NCBI GenBank assembly: GCA_007118495.1
Contig: SKRM01000032.1
Span: forward strand, 98,223 to 134,174
DNA: 35,952 nucleotides
Reading direction: 5' to 3'
Origin: Bacteroidales bacterium
GTDB lineage: Bacteria; Bacteroidota; Bacteroidia; Bacteroidales; UBA7960
Part shown: piece after piece, positions 8,297 to 16,488 of the stretch
How positions within the stretch are numbered: position 1 is the stretch's first letter
How the letters are laid out: the number at the start of each line of letters is the position of its first letter
Notes under the pieces: model-generated
The model's input: the letters and a program-made list of their open reading frames with translations, nothing else
The model's database searches: none
What the model was told of the DNA's origin: nothing
Made by a program: the position numbers and the translations under genes

Positions 8297-8914
8297 TTAT
8301 AATTCAATGCCCATGAAGCTCATGAATGCAATACCCATGAGACCGGTAAGTATAAAAGTGATTCCCAGTCCACGCAGGGGCGCAGGAACATTGGAATACC
8401 TGATTTTTTCACGGATGGCAGCTATTCCGACAATTGCCAGGAAAAAACCAACGCCACTGCCAAGGCCAAATGAAGCAGCTTCGGCAATATTGGCATAATT
8501 TCTCTCCTGCATAAACAGTGATCCGCCAAGAATTGCACAGTTTACTGCAATAAGGGGCAAAAAGATTCCCAATGAGTTGTACAGTGTGGGGCTCACTTTC
8601 TCTATGATCATTTCAACCAGCTGGACCATAGCTGCGATAATGGCGATAAACATGATAAAGGTCAAAAAGCTCAGATCAACCGATGCAAACTGTGGTCCAA
8701 TCCATGCGAGTGCACCCCTGCCAAGCACAAAGTTTTCAAGCAGGTAATTGATCGGAACTGTCATTCCCAAAACAAAGATGACGGCAAAACCCAGCCCGAC
8801 ACTTGTGTTGACTGTCCTTGAAACAGCCAGATAGGAGCACATACCCAGAAAATAGGCGAACACCATGTTGTCAATGAAGACCGACTTTACAAATATGCTG
8901 ATGTATTCTTCCAT
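8297..8914 (-). CDS. nqrE: Na+-NQR subunit E
   Basis: 205-residue membrane protein with six predicted helices, paralogous to NqrD with inverted topology. It contains the conserved segment Asn-Cys-Ala-Ile-Leu-Gly-Gly, whose cysteine is one ligand of the iron centre between NqrD and NqrE. Start Met-Glu-Glu-Tyr matches family members. It lies 31 bases after nqrD and 22 before nqrF. Confidence 0.96.
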   Translation of the reverse strand: MEEYISIFVKSVFIDNMVFAYFLGMCSYLAVSRTVNTSVGLGFAVIFVLGMTVPINYLLENFVLGRGALAWIGPQFASVDLSFLTFIMFIAIIAAMVQLVEMIIEKVSPTLYNSLGIFLPLIAVNCAILGGSLFMQERNYANIAEAASFGLGSGVGFFLAIVGIAAIREKIRYSNVPAPLRGLGITFILTGLMGIAFMSFMGIEL

Positions 8915-8945
8915 TTCTTTTCGTTTTTAATGTATTGTCACCTGG

Positions 8946-9605
8946 TTAGCTGATATCAATAAGATCTCTGTCTCTGTACCGATGAATCCAAATAATAATT
9001 CCAACTGTAATAAGTGCCATTGGGGGAAGTATCATAAACCCATTGTTCTCATATCCAAGCTCGTACAGAATGTTGGGTATAACCTGGTATCCCATCAGGG
9101 TACCAGATCCGAGCAACTCCCTGAAAAACCCGACGGCCAGAAGTACCCACGCATATCCTGCAGCATTTCCGACACCATCCAGAAATGAAGGCCAGGGTTT
9201 GTTGCTTAAGGCAAAAGCTTCGAGACGACCCATAATAATACAATTGGTAATAATCAGCCCCACAAAAACTGACAACTGCCTGCTCACGTCATAGACAAAG
9301 GCCTTTAGCACCTGGTCAACAAGAATTACAAGAGACGCAATTACGGTAAGCATCACAATGATCCTAATGCGGGGTGGAATGGTTTTGCGAAGCAGTGAAA
9401 TGATCACATTGGCAAACCCCATCACAACAACCACCGAAATAGCCATTACAAGAGATGTCCTTAACTGAACCGTGATGGCAAGCACTGAACAAATACCCAA
9501 AACCTGCACAGTGATAGGGTTATCTTTGCCCATTGGGTTTGCCAACAACTTCATGCTCTTTGGTGAGAACAATGCTTCTTTCTTTTGGTTTGTGTTATCA
9601 CTCAT
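8946..9605 (-). CDS. nqrD: Na+-NQR subunit D
   Basis: 219-residue, six-helix membrane subunit with the conserved Ile-Thr-Asn-Cys-Ile-Ile-Met-Gly-Arg segment, matching the NqrE half-site for the iron centre, and the Gly-Asn-Ala-Ala-Gly-Tyr region. Its start overlaps the nqrC stop by four bases, so translation is probably coupled. Confidence 0.96.
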   Translation of the reverse strand: MSDNTNQKKEALFSPKSMKLLANPMGKDNPITVQVLGICSVLAITVQLRTSLVMAISVVVVMGFANVIISLLRKTIPPRIRIIVMLTVIASLVILVDQVLKAFVYDVSRQLSVFVGLIITNCIIMGRLEAFALSNKPWPSFLDGVGNAAGYAWVLLAVGFFRELLGSGTLMGYQVIPNILYELGYENNGFMILPPMALITVGIIIWIHRYRDRDLIDIS

Positions 9606-10294
9606 GATGTTTTCATTTTTTCAAAGTACGACTTGTAAACCTCCAACCCATCTCTCAGCATATTGGTCACTCCATTTGAGGTAATGGTTCCACCACTGAT
9701 GCCATCAACTGCGTGGTCATCTCCTTCGGGAGCTCTTCCCTTTACAACCCTGACAGGCCTGAAGTTACCCTGTTGATCAAATATCCGTTTACCGGCAAAC
9801 TGCTCCTGAAAAGGAGCGTCAGATATTTCTGCCCCCAGACCAGGTGTTTCACTGGCGTGGTCAAAATTTGCTCCGGCAATGGTGGCAAGATCAGATTTCA
9901 ATCCCACATATCCCCAAATAGGTCCCCACAGTCCATTACCCCTGAGCGGAAGGATGTACAAGGTTTCGCCATCCAGCTCGGCAATATATACAGGCAACTG
10001 CCGTTCAGAAACCTCCTTACGGTTTTCGTCCTGGAGTTCAACTTCAAAAGCATCACCCTCAACCTCTTCACCCAAATGATTCACAATCTTGGTGGTAGTA
10101 ATATATCTGTTAAAAAGAGTCTCAGCCTCAGCACGTGATGCAGGGATATTGATGGCAGCCAAAATGTTCTGCATCTTCTCTATGCGCATGTTGCGCTCCT
10201 GCAAAGGCCTGAGCAAGGTAGCAGCACTGGCCAGAACCAGCGCCACAATAATCACCATGGCAGAGGCATAAAGAAACACATATCGGTTAGTCAT
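9602..10294 (-). CDS. nqrC: Na+-NQR subunit C, covalent FMN carrier
   Basis: 230 residues: one N-terminal membrane helix (about 7-27) and a periplasmic FMN-binding domain. The flavinylation motif is Asp-Gly-Ile-Ser-Gly-Gly-Thr (Thr203), with Gly where most family members have Ala. The Gly-Leu-Trp-Gly-Pro-Ile-Trp-Gly segment (about 121-128) is conserved in NqrC. ApbE (5019-6029) is the expected enzyme that attaches FMN to Thr203. Confidence 0.95.
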   Translation of the reverse strand: MTNRYVFLYASAMVIIVALVLASAATLLRPLQERNMRIEKMQNILAAINIPASRAEAETLFNRYITTTKIVNHLGEEVEGDAFEVELQDENRKEVSERQLPVYIAELDGETLYILPLRGNGLWGPIWGYVGLKSDLATIAGANFDHASETPGLGAEISDAPFQEQFAGKRIFDQQGNFRPVRVVKGRAPEGDDHAVDGISGGTITSNGVTNMLRDGLEVYKSYFEKMKTS

Positions 10295-10315
10295 TGCTAT
10301 AAGGTTTTTTCTTGT

Positions 10316-11488
10316 TTATGATAGTTTAACCTGTGCATTTTTAAGCCGGCGCAAGCGGCGTTTCGCATTGGCCTGCACCACGTAGTGGTCAATCAGGGGG
10401 GCGAACACGTTCATGAACAAAATAGCCAGCATCATCCCTTCAGGATATGCAGGGTTAACAACCCTGATCAGAACCGTAATAACGCCAATCAAAAATCCAT
10501 AGATATATTTACCTGTTCCTGTTTGGGAGGCAGTTACAGGGTCAGTGGCCATGAATACCGCACCGAAAGCAAACCCGCCGAGGATAAGGTGATAATAGGC
10601 GGGAATCTCCATAAAGGGATTCGTTGCGAACAGGTTAAACAGTAATCCTGTAAATAAGCCGCCTGCAACAACAGTAAGCATGATACGAAGACTACCAACC
10701 CCTGTGGCAACGAGAACCAGAGCCCCCAGTAAAACCGCCACCGTCGAAGTTTCACCAATTGATCCGGGAATATTACCCAGAAACATTTCCATGGCTGAAG
10801 GCAGGTATTGTAATTCGCCGCTTGCCAACAATGCAAGGGGGGTTGCTCCTGAGAAACCGTCCACCAGAGCCTGACCTTCCTGCACCTGTGTATATATCCA
10901 GACTTCACCAGATAAATACGATGGGTAGGCAAAAAATAAAAATGCCCTTGCCAGCAGAGCCGGATTCAGAATATTCATGCCAGTGCCTCCAAAGACCTCC
11001 TTGCCAATGATAACGGCAAATATAGTAGCCAGGGCCACCATCCATAATGGGGTAGTAACGGGAATAACAAGCGGAATAAGCAAACCTGAAACAAGGAAGC
11101 CCTCATTTACCTCGTGGTCACGTATGGTGGCAAAAATAAACTCAACGGCCAAACCTGATGCATAACTCACTACAATCAGGGGCAGTACCCTAATAAGACC
11201 AAAAAGGAACTGATCGATTAAGTCAACCTCAAGCCCAATGGCGTTGTAATGCTGATAGCCCACATTCCACATTCCGAATAACATCACCGGCATCAGGGCG
11301 ATCACCACATGAAACATGGTACGCTTCATGTCTATGGCATCACGGATATGGCTACCTCTTTTTGTCACATTGCCACCCACAAAAAGGAAGGTCTCAAAGG
11401 CTTCAAAAGTGCGGTAAAACTTTTCAAGTCTGCCCCCCTTCTCAAACTGTGGCTTAATCTTTTCCAGTAAATTGTGTAACGCTTTCAA
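10316..11488 (-). CDS. nqrB: Na+-NQR subunit B, quinone and Na+ path subunit
   Basis: 390-residue membrane protein, ten or so helices. The covalent FMN site is Asp-Gly-Phe-Ser-Gly-Ala-Thr-Pro-Leu-Ala with Thr216 as acceptor. NqrB also holds riboflavin and the quinone site and forms the main ion path. The N-terminus has the family's Asp-Ala-Ile-Asp-Met-Lys-Arg-Thr-Met segment. It follows nqrA by 44 bases and precedes nqrC by 21. Confidence 0.97.
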   Translation of the reverse strand: MKALHNLLEKIKPQFEKGGRLEKFYRTFEAFETFLFVGGNVTKRGSHIRDAIDMKRTMFHVVIALMPVMLFGMWNVGYQHYNAIGLEVDLIDQFLFGLIRVLPLIVVSYASGLAVEFIFATIRDHEVNEGFLVSGLLIPLVIPVTTPLWMVALATIFAVIIGKEVFGGTGMNILNPALLARAFLFFAYPSYLSGEVWIYTQVQEGQALVDGFSGATPLALLASGELQYLPSAMEMFLGNIPGSIGETSTVAVLLGALVLVATGVGSLRIMLTVVAGGLFTGLLFNLFATNPFMEIPAYYHLILGGFAFGAVFMATDPVTASQTGTGKYIYGFLIGVITVLIRVVNPAYPEGMMLAILFMNVFAPLIDHYVVQANAKRRLRRLKNAQVKLS

Positions 11489-11532
11489 TGCTATGGATTT
11501 TAAAAGGTTTCTCTATAGTATGATCACAATGG

Positions 11533-12894
11533 TCAGGCAAACTCTTTTTGAATGGCATCAAGCCCTTCCCTGACAATGGTCTGAATCTCAATTTTTGAAG
11601 GACAGATATATTCACACAAGGCAAGGTCTTCAGGAGCAACTTCATAAATTCCCAGTTTTTCCATCATATCAATATCATTGATCATGATTGATTTAATCAG
11701 CTGCATGGGAAGAATGTCCATAGGAAGTACCTTTTCATACAATCCGGTAATTACAAAAGGCCGCTCACCACTACGGATATTTGTATTTAACCGATATTTC
11801 TTCCATGGCATCATGAAAGAGAAAAAAGTTCTTGAAACACTGAATTTATCAAGAGAAGGTACCAGCCAACCCAAAAGTTCAGGTTTGTCTCCCTCTGGGA
11901 TGACGGTTAACTGATCATCATAGAATCCCAGAAACCCGTCCTTATTGATTTTTTCACCCGTCAGCACATCGCCGCTGATGAAACGCGGAGTAACCCCCTG
12001 TTCAACACGTATGTTTTTGTTAGTAAATGGTGAAATCCTTGTTCCCGCAAGCACCTTGTAATACCTCGGATTTAGCACCTCTGGTCCGGTAAGGGCAACA
12101 ATCCGCTGGGGATAATAAATGCCGTCTCTGAATAATCTGCCCAGATTGACAACATCCTGAATATCCAGACACCAAACCACTTCACCTTTATTCAGGGGCT
12201 TGATGTGGTGTATCTGAATGCCAACATTACCTGCCGGGTGGGGACCTTTGAACCGGTGCAGTTTAACACCACTGACCTGGGTAAATGCTTTGGAAATGGT
12301 CTTTTCTGTATGAACACTCAGGTGAACATCTCCATCGGTCAGCTTTGACAGAACACCCAGACCCAAATTAAACAGATCTTCCTGGCCATTGATGACAAAA
12401 TCAAGATCAGGAGCCAGCGGGGCACTCTTGAAAGCAGTAATAAAAATATCACGGGGGACATCTTTATGGTTGGCAATCACAGCATAGGGACGCTGTCTGA
12501 TGGCTGGCCACAGACCACTTTTTAATATTTTTTCTATCAGTTTTTCTCTGGTCATCGAGCCAATGTCTTCTTTGCCGAATTGAACGTATTCATCCTCAGC
12601 ATCAGCCTTGATCCTTACCTCTAGTATGCGTCTTTTGGCGCCTCTGATCAGCTGGGTATATGTTCCGCTAACAGGTGAGGTAAAAATGACATCTTCGTTG
12701 TACTTGTCATAAAACAAAGGCGTGCCGGCTTTAACCCTTGCCCCTTCTTCAACCAGCATTTTCGGAAACAAGCCATGATAATCCGGAGGCTTAACCGCAT
12801 ATTCATCTGCTCTTGGAGGGGTTTGCAATATTTTTTCAGCTTCCCCGGCCAGGGGAATGTCTAAACCTCGTTTGATCCTGATCACTTTTGACAT
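11533..12894 (-). CDS. nqrA: Na+-NQR subunit A
   Basis: 453 residues, soluble cytoplasmic subunit and first gene of the operon. The N-terminus (Lys-Arg-Gly-Leu-Asp-Ile-Pro-Leu-Ala-Gly) is characteristic, as is the C-terminal part with Cys-Glu-Tyr-Ile-Cys-Pro-Ser-Lys. Its family shares the Rnf RnfC-like fold but lacks its Fe-S motifs. The operon order A-B-C-D-E-F is the standard one. A -7 element lies 36 bases upstream of the start. Confidence 0.96.
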   Translation of the reverse strand: MSKVIRIKRGLDIPLAGEAEKILQTPPRADEYAVKPPDYHGLFPKMLVEEGARVKAGTPLFYDKYNEDVIFTSPVSGTYTQLIRGAKRRILEVRIKADAEDEYVQFGKEDIGSMTREKLIEKILKSGLWPAIRQRPYAVIANHKDVPRDIFITAFKSAPLAPDLDFVINGQEDLFNLGLGVLSKLTDGDVHLSVHTEKTISKAFTQVSGVKLHRFKGPHPAGNVGIQIHHIKPLNKGEVVWCLDIQDVVNLGRLFRDGIYYPQRIVALTGPEVLNPRYYKVLAGTRISPFTNKNIRVEQGVTPRFISGDVLTGEKINKDGFLGFYDDQLTVIPEGDKPELLGWLVPSLDKFSVSRTFFSFMMPWKKYRLNTNIRSGERPFVITGLYEKVLPMDILPMQLIKSIMINDIDMMEKLGIYEVAPEDLALCEYICPSKIEIQTIVREGLDAIQKEFA

Positions 12895-12929
12895 CTTGAA
12901 TAGGATATTTGTAAAACGAACCTTCTACA

Positions 12930-12937
12930 CAAAAATA
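12930..12937 (-). promoter_or_regulatory. Bacteroidota -7 element for nqrA
   Basis: On the minus strand the bases read TATTTTTG, an exact TAnnTTTG match, about 36 bases upstream of the nqrA start. No clear -33 TTTG at the usual 17-20 base spacing. The 96-base gap is shared with the divergent T9SS plug gene. Confidence 0.5.
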
Positions 12938-12990
12938 TGGATATTTTTCAATGCCCTGCCATGATTTTGTTTTAAATTAGCTTCAGCTAA

Positions 12991-14346
12991 ATGCGTTACA
13001 CTAACAACCAAACAGTAAACCATATGCATTGTCGTTTTATTTCTTCAATACAGTCCGCAAATTTAGTAAAAAGTATACGCTTTACCACAATCATCATTCT
13101 AATCCTGTCCGTAAACACGGCAAAAAGTAATGACGATTTTTTTCTTTACGGCGATTTCATTCATAAAAACAACATCCGCAGCGTTTTGTTTAACCAAACA
13201 GATTTTGAATTATCAGATCCCCTGATCCGGCTAAACTCCAATGACAGATTGCGTTTACGCTTTGATGATATGGACGGCGGATATAAAAATTACTACTACA
13301 CCATCATTCATTGTGATGCAAACTGGCAACCCTCAGAGATACAGCAATATGAATACATTGAGGGCTTTTATGAAGACCATATCCGGACATATTACAGCTC
13401 CATAAACACCCGGATACCCTACACCCATTATCAACTTGAGTTTCCGGATAACAACATGAGACCTTCCAAATCAGGAAACTACATTCTTAAGGTATTTCTT
13501 GAAGGTGACAGAAACCAGGTAGTACTTACAAGGCGCTTCATGGTATTGGATCAACGGCTGATGATTGACGGCCATGCACAGCAAGCTAATTTAGTCAGAT
13601 ACCGAAACCAGATGCAACAGCTCATGTTTACATTGCATACAGAAAACTACCATATTTCAAATCCCTACCGCGACTTGCGTATCGTAATTACCCAGAATGG
13701 AAGATGGGATAATGCCATAACAGGAGTACAACCAAGATCGGTTCAGGGCACCCGGCTGGTATATGACCATGAGGAAGAAACCTTGTTTGAAGGAGGCAAT
13801 GAATTCAGGCGCTTCGATATCAGAAGCCTTAGACAGCTCTCAGAGCGTGTTGAAGACATCCAGTCGGGCAGGAGACACTGGGATGTGTTTCTGCTTCCTG
13901 ACCGGGTAAGGGCATATGAAAGCTATATTACTGACAATGATATTAATGGAAGGTTTCAGATCATGACTGTTGACGGCAGAAACCATATGCTCGAAAGCGA
14001 TTATGCCTGGGTACACTTTCGCCTGCCCATGCCAGAGCCCTTTGAAAACGGGCATGTGTATGTAATGGGCGCGTTAACCAACTGGCACTTTACAGATGAG
14101 AACCGGATGAATTACAACTACGGAGAAAAGACCTATGAATTGAGTCTTTTTCTAAAACAGGGCTATTACAACTATATATATGCATTTTTGGAGAATGACA
14201 CGCCACCGGCTGAACTCAGACCCATTGAAGGGGCTCATTCATATACTGAGAATGACTACACCATTTACGTTTATCACAGAGCACCAGGGGAGCTTTATGA
14301 TCGCCTGGTCGGAGTAAGGCAGCTCAATACTTCTGTTACCAGATAA
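12991..14346 (+). CDS. Type IX secretion plug-domain protein (DUF5103-like)
   Basis: 451 residues; an in-frame Met at 13024 is an equally good start. A hydrophobic stretch before Ser-Val-Asn-Thr-Ala-Lys-Ser forms a signal peptide. The N-terminal half has the pattern of the Bacteroidota DUF5103 family, called the T9SS plug protein: Tyr-Gly-Asp-Phe..., Arg-Leu-Arg-Phe-Asp-Asp-Met, Tyr-Tyr-Tyr-Thr-Ile-Ile-His-Cys-Asp-Ala-Asn-Trp. The C-terminal ~110 residues look like an early-set/carbohydrate-binding beta fold (Val-Met-Gly-Ala-Leu-Thr-Asn-Trp). The plug protein is thought to close the SprA translocon from the periplasm. Divergent from nqrA, convergent with thiS. Confidence 0.8.
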   Translation: MRYTNNQTVNHMHCRFISSIQSANLVKSIRFTTIIILILSVNTAKSNDDFFLYGDFIHKNNIRSVLFNQTDFELSDPLIRLNSNDRLRLRFDDMDGGYKNYYYTIIHCDANWQPSEIQQYEYIEGFYEDHIRTYYSSINTRIPYTHYQLEFPDNNMRPSKSGNYILKVFLEGDRNQVVLTRRFMVLDQRLMIDGHAQQANLVRYRNQMQQLMFTLHTENYHISNPYRDLRIVITQNGRWDNAITGVQPRSVQGTRLVYDHEEETLFEGGNEFRRFDIRSLRQLSERVEDIQSGRRHWDVFLLPDRVRAYESYITDNDINGRFQIMTVDGRNHMLESDYAWVHFRLPMPEPFENGHVYVMGALTNWHFTDENRMNYNYGEKTYELSLFLKQGYYNYIYAFLENDTPPAELRPIEGAHSYTENDYTIYVYHRAPGELYDRLVGVRQLNTSVTR

Positions 14347-14380
14347 AGGCCAGAAATCAGGCAATACGGGGTGCAGAAAA

Positions 14381-14587
14381 TCAGCCCCCGCTTATCAGGT
14401 GGATAACCTGAACGGTATCACCATCGTTGATCGTATGCTGGGCATAGCTGGATGGCTTAACTGTTTTGTCATTGACACGGACAACCAGAAATTTAAAGGT
14501 AAAATTCTTGATATCAAGCAGTTCTTTAACTGTTAGCTTTTCTTTTCCCTCTATGTTCTCAGACCTGTTGTTTAATGTGATTTGCAT
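14381..14587 (-). CDS. thiS: Sulfur carrier protein ThiS
   Basis: 68-residue ubiquitin-like protein ending in Gly-Gly, the C-terminus that is adenylated and thiocarboxylated to carry sulfur for the thiazole ring of thiamin. Typical features are Met-Gln-Ile-Thr-Leu-Asn at the start and Asp-Gly-Asp-Thr-Val-Gln-Val-Ile near the end. No other thiamin gene is seen in the window. It follows the membrane-anchored unknown gene by 25 bases, probably as one transcript. MoaD-like function is a less likely alternative. Confidence 0.85.
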   Translation of the reverse strand: MQITLNNRSENIEGKEKLTVKELLDIKNFTFKFLVVRVNDKTVKPSSYAQHTINDGDTVQVIHLISGG

Positions 14588-14612
14588 TATTCAAGTACTA
14601 TAATTTTAGTAT

Positions 14613-15128
14613 TCAGAAACTTTTTCTGGCCTCTTGTTTCAAAAACTCCATGGCCTTCTGGGTTAATTGTCTGCCCAGGTCTTTTTCCAGCAGTTTCTGG
14701 CTGAACGCAGTGGCCGATTCCTCTTCATTTGTCTCAGCCCCAAGCGCATTGATTTGCCCGATAACTTCTTCATATGCCCTGACGATCAGTTCCCAGGCCT
14801 GAGGTGATACATAGATTTGCTGGGACAAATTATGGGCGTATTCATCGCGGATATTCCTGATCAATTGTTGTTGCAGCTCCCGGGCAGTCAACTCTGGCCG
14901 GTGAACACGCACAATCAGGTTGTTGGCTGAGATCCGGTCAAGAAACAGCGCAAGTCTTTCATACGCCTGTAGCCTGAGCGGAAGTGAGATCCGCATCCGA
15001 TCGGCCATCAGATTGGCCTGTCTGCGCTTGTTTTCTTGCTGAAAAAACTCCTTCAGCAAATACCAGGCCGTGAGGAAAACCACCAATGAGGGGACGGTAT
15101 ACCTCAAAATGTAAAACAGTTCTCCCAT
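14613..15128 (-). CDS. Conserved Bacteroidota membrane-anchored protein of unknown function
   Basis: 171 residues: one N-terminal membrane helix (about 8-26), then a charged, mainly helical cytoplasmic region. It resembles a small conserved Bacteroidota family without known function (possibly the one named DUF7935; from memory). The helical body has repeated Leu-x-Leu-Arg-Leu-Gln-Ala-Tyr-Glu-Arg and Ala-Arg-Glu-Leu-Gln-Gln-Gln-Leu patterns and two conserved-looking stretches rich in Glu/Arg. A -7 element sits just upstream (15148-15155, minus), and thiS follows. No enzyme motif was seen. Confidence 0.7.
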   Translation of the reverse strand: MGELFYILRYTVPSLVVFLTAWYLLKEFFQQENKRRQANLMADRMRISLPLRLQAYERLALFLDRISANNLIVRVHRPELTARELQQQLIRNIRDEYAHNLSQQIYVSPQAWELIVRAYEEVIGQINALGAETNEEESATAFSQKLLEKDLGRQLTQKAMEFLKQEARKSF

Positions 15129-15147
15129 ATTCAGATTTATTTATTTA

Positions 15148-15155
15148 CAAAGATA
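15148..15155 (-). promoter_or_regulatory. Bacteroidota -7 element for the unknown-thiS transcript
   Basis: On the minus strand TATCTTTG matches TAnnTTTG, 20 bases upstream of the start at 15128. It lies back to back with the plus-strand aspC promoter; the only CAAA (15167-15170) is 11 bases away, too close for a normal -33 box. Confidence 0.45.
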
Positions 15156-15161
15156 ATCCCT

Positions 15162-15192
15162 TTTGGCAAACCGGTTTATTTTGCTAAATTTG
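15162..15192 (+). promoter_or_regulatory. Bacteroidota promoter for aspC-hldA-pdxH
   Basis: TTTG at 15162-15165, a 19-base spacer, and TAAATTTG at 15185-15192: a full match to the Bacteroidota -33/-7 consensus. The start site would be near 15199, about 70 bases before the aspC ATG. Confidence 0.75.
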
Positions 15193-15267
15193 CCGCATTA
15201 CAAACGCATAAATATCGTAGAATCAAAAACTTATTAACTCATTGTCCAACTTTTTTTATATAAAGCT

Positions 15268-16461
15268 ATGATACATTTATCTGACAGAATAAACCGCTTG
15301 TCTGAATCCGAGACCCTTGCCATGTCAAGAAAAAGTCGCGAACTAAAGGCTGAAGGCCACGACGTGATCAACCTGAGCGTTGGCGAGCCCGACTTTTTCA
15401 CTCCAGACAACATCAAGCTGGCTGCAAAGAAAGCCGTTGATGAGAATTATTCGTTTTATACCCCTGTAAATGGTTACCAGGATCTGCGCGAAGCCATCTG
15501 CCGCAAACTAGAGCGAGACAACAAGCTTTCATACAAACCTGAGCAGATCGTTGTCAGCACAGGGGCTAAGCAATCAATTGCCAATGTCGTATTGTGCATG
15601 GTAAACCCAGGCGAAGAAGTCATCGTACCCACACCCTACTGGGTAAGCTACCGTGAAATAGTAAAGATGGCCGAAGGAACGCCGGTGTATATCAAAGCAG
15701 GAATCGAAAACAATTTTAAGATCACTCCTGCACAACTTGAAGAGGCCATTACCGAAAAAACCAAAATGTTTATGTTCTCCAGCCCGTGTAACCCAACTGG
15801 CTCGGTATATTCCCGTGAAGAGCTCAAGGCTTTGGCTGAGGTTTTTGCAAAACATCCTAACGTATACATTCTGGCCGACGAAATTTACGAACATATCAAT
15901 TTTAGCGGACAGCATGAAAGTATTGCCCAGTTTCCCGAAATTAAAGACAGGGTACTCTTGATCAATGGCGTTTCAAAAGGTTTTGCCATGACCGGATGGC
16001 GTGTTGGCTACCTGGCCGCCCAAACAGAAATCGCCAAGGCGTGCAACAAGCTACAGGGACAATTCACATCAGGAACCTGCTCCATTGCCCAACGTGCAAC
16101 CATTGAAGCCATGGAAACTGATCCTTCAGCAACCAGAGATATGCTTGGGAAATTCATGGAAAGACGTGACCTGGTGCTAAATCTGCTAAAAGAAGTACCC
16201 GGTACAGAAACAAATGTTCCACAAGGCGCATTTTACCTGTTTATCAATGTGAAGTCATATTTTGGAAAATCAGATGGAGCTCAAACCATAAATGATGCCA
16301 ATGATTTTTGCATGTACTTGCTCAACAAGGCACATATTGCCCTTGTTCCCGGTGGTGCCTTTGGCGATGATGATTGCGTGCGTCTTTCATACGCTACCTC
16401 CAATGATTTACTCGTTGAGGCTGTTGACAGGATGAAAAACGCTCTTGCCGCGCTAAAATAA
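15268..16461 (+). CDS. aspC: Aspartate aminotransferase (PLP, class I)
   Basis: 397 residues, the usual size for the Ib subgroup of aspartate aminotransferases. The PLP lysine is Lys237 in Ser-Lys-Gly-Phe-Ala-Met-Thr-Gly-Trp-Arg; other pocket residues are Asn175 (Asn-Pro-Thr-Gly), Asp204 and Tyr207. The N-terminal Leu-Ser-Val-Gly-Glu-Pro-Asp-Phe segment is typical. It would interconvert aspartate plus 2-oxoglutarate with oxaloacetate plus glutamate in the cytosol. First gene of a likely operon with hldA (27 bases downstream) and pdxH, behind a well-formed promoter. Confidence 0.93.
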   Translation: MIHLSDRINRLSESETLAMSRKSRELKAEGHDVINLSVGEPDFFTPDNIKLAAKKAVDENYSFYTPVNGYQDLREAICRKLERDNKLSYKPEQIVVSTGAKQSIANVVLCMVNPGEEVIVPTPYWVSYREIVKMAEGTPVYIKAGIENNFKITPAQLEEAITEKTKMFMFSSPCNPTGSVYSREELKALAEVFAKHPNVYILADEIYEHINFSGQHESIAQFPEIKDRVLLINGVSKGFAMTGWRVGYLAAQTEIAKACNKLQGQFTSGTCSIAQRATIEAMETDPSATRDMLGKFMERRDLVLNLLKEVPGTETNVPQGAFYLFINVKSYFGKSDGAQTINDANDFCMYLLNKAHIALVPGGAFGDDDCVRLSYATSNDLLVEAVDRMKNALAALK

Positions 16462-16488
16462 TTATCCGGGTCAGGTCGTTTCTAATTC

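Noticed and set aside
12977-12990. Small palindrome (5-base arms, 4-base loop) next to the plug-gene start
   Set aside because: Arms too short to stand out in AT-rich intergenic DNA.
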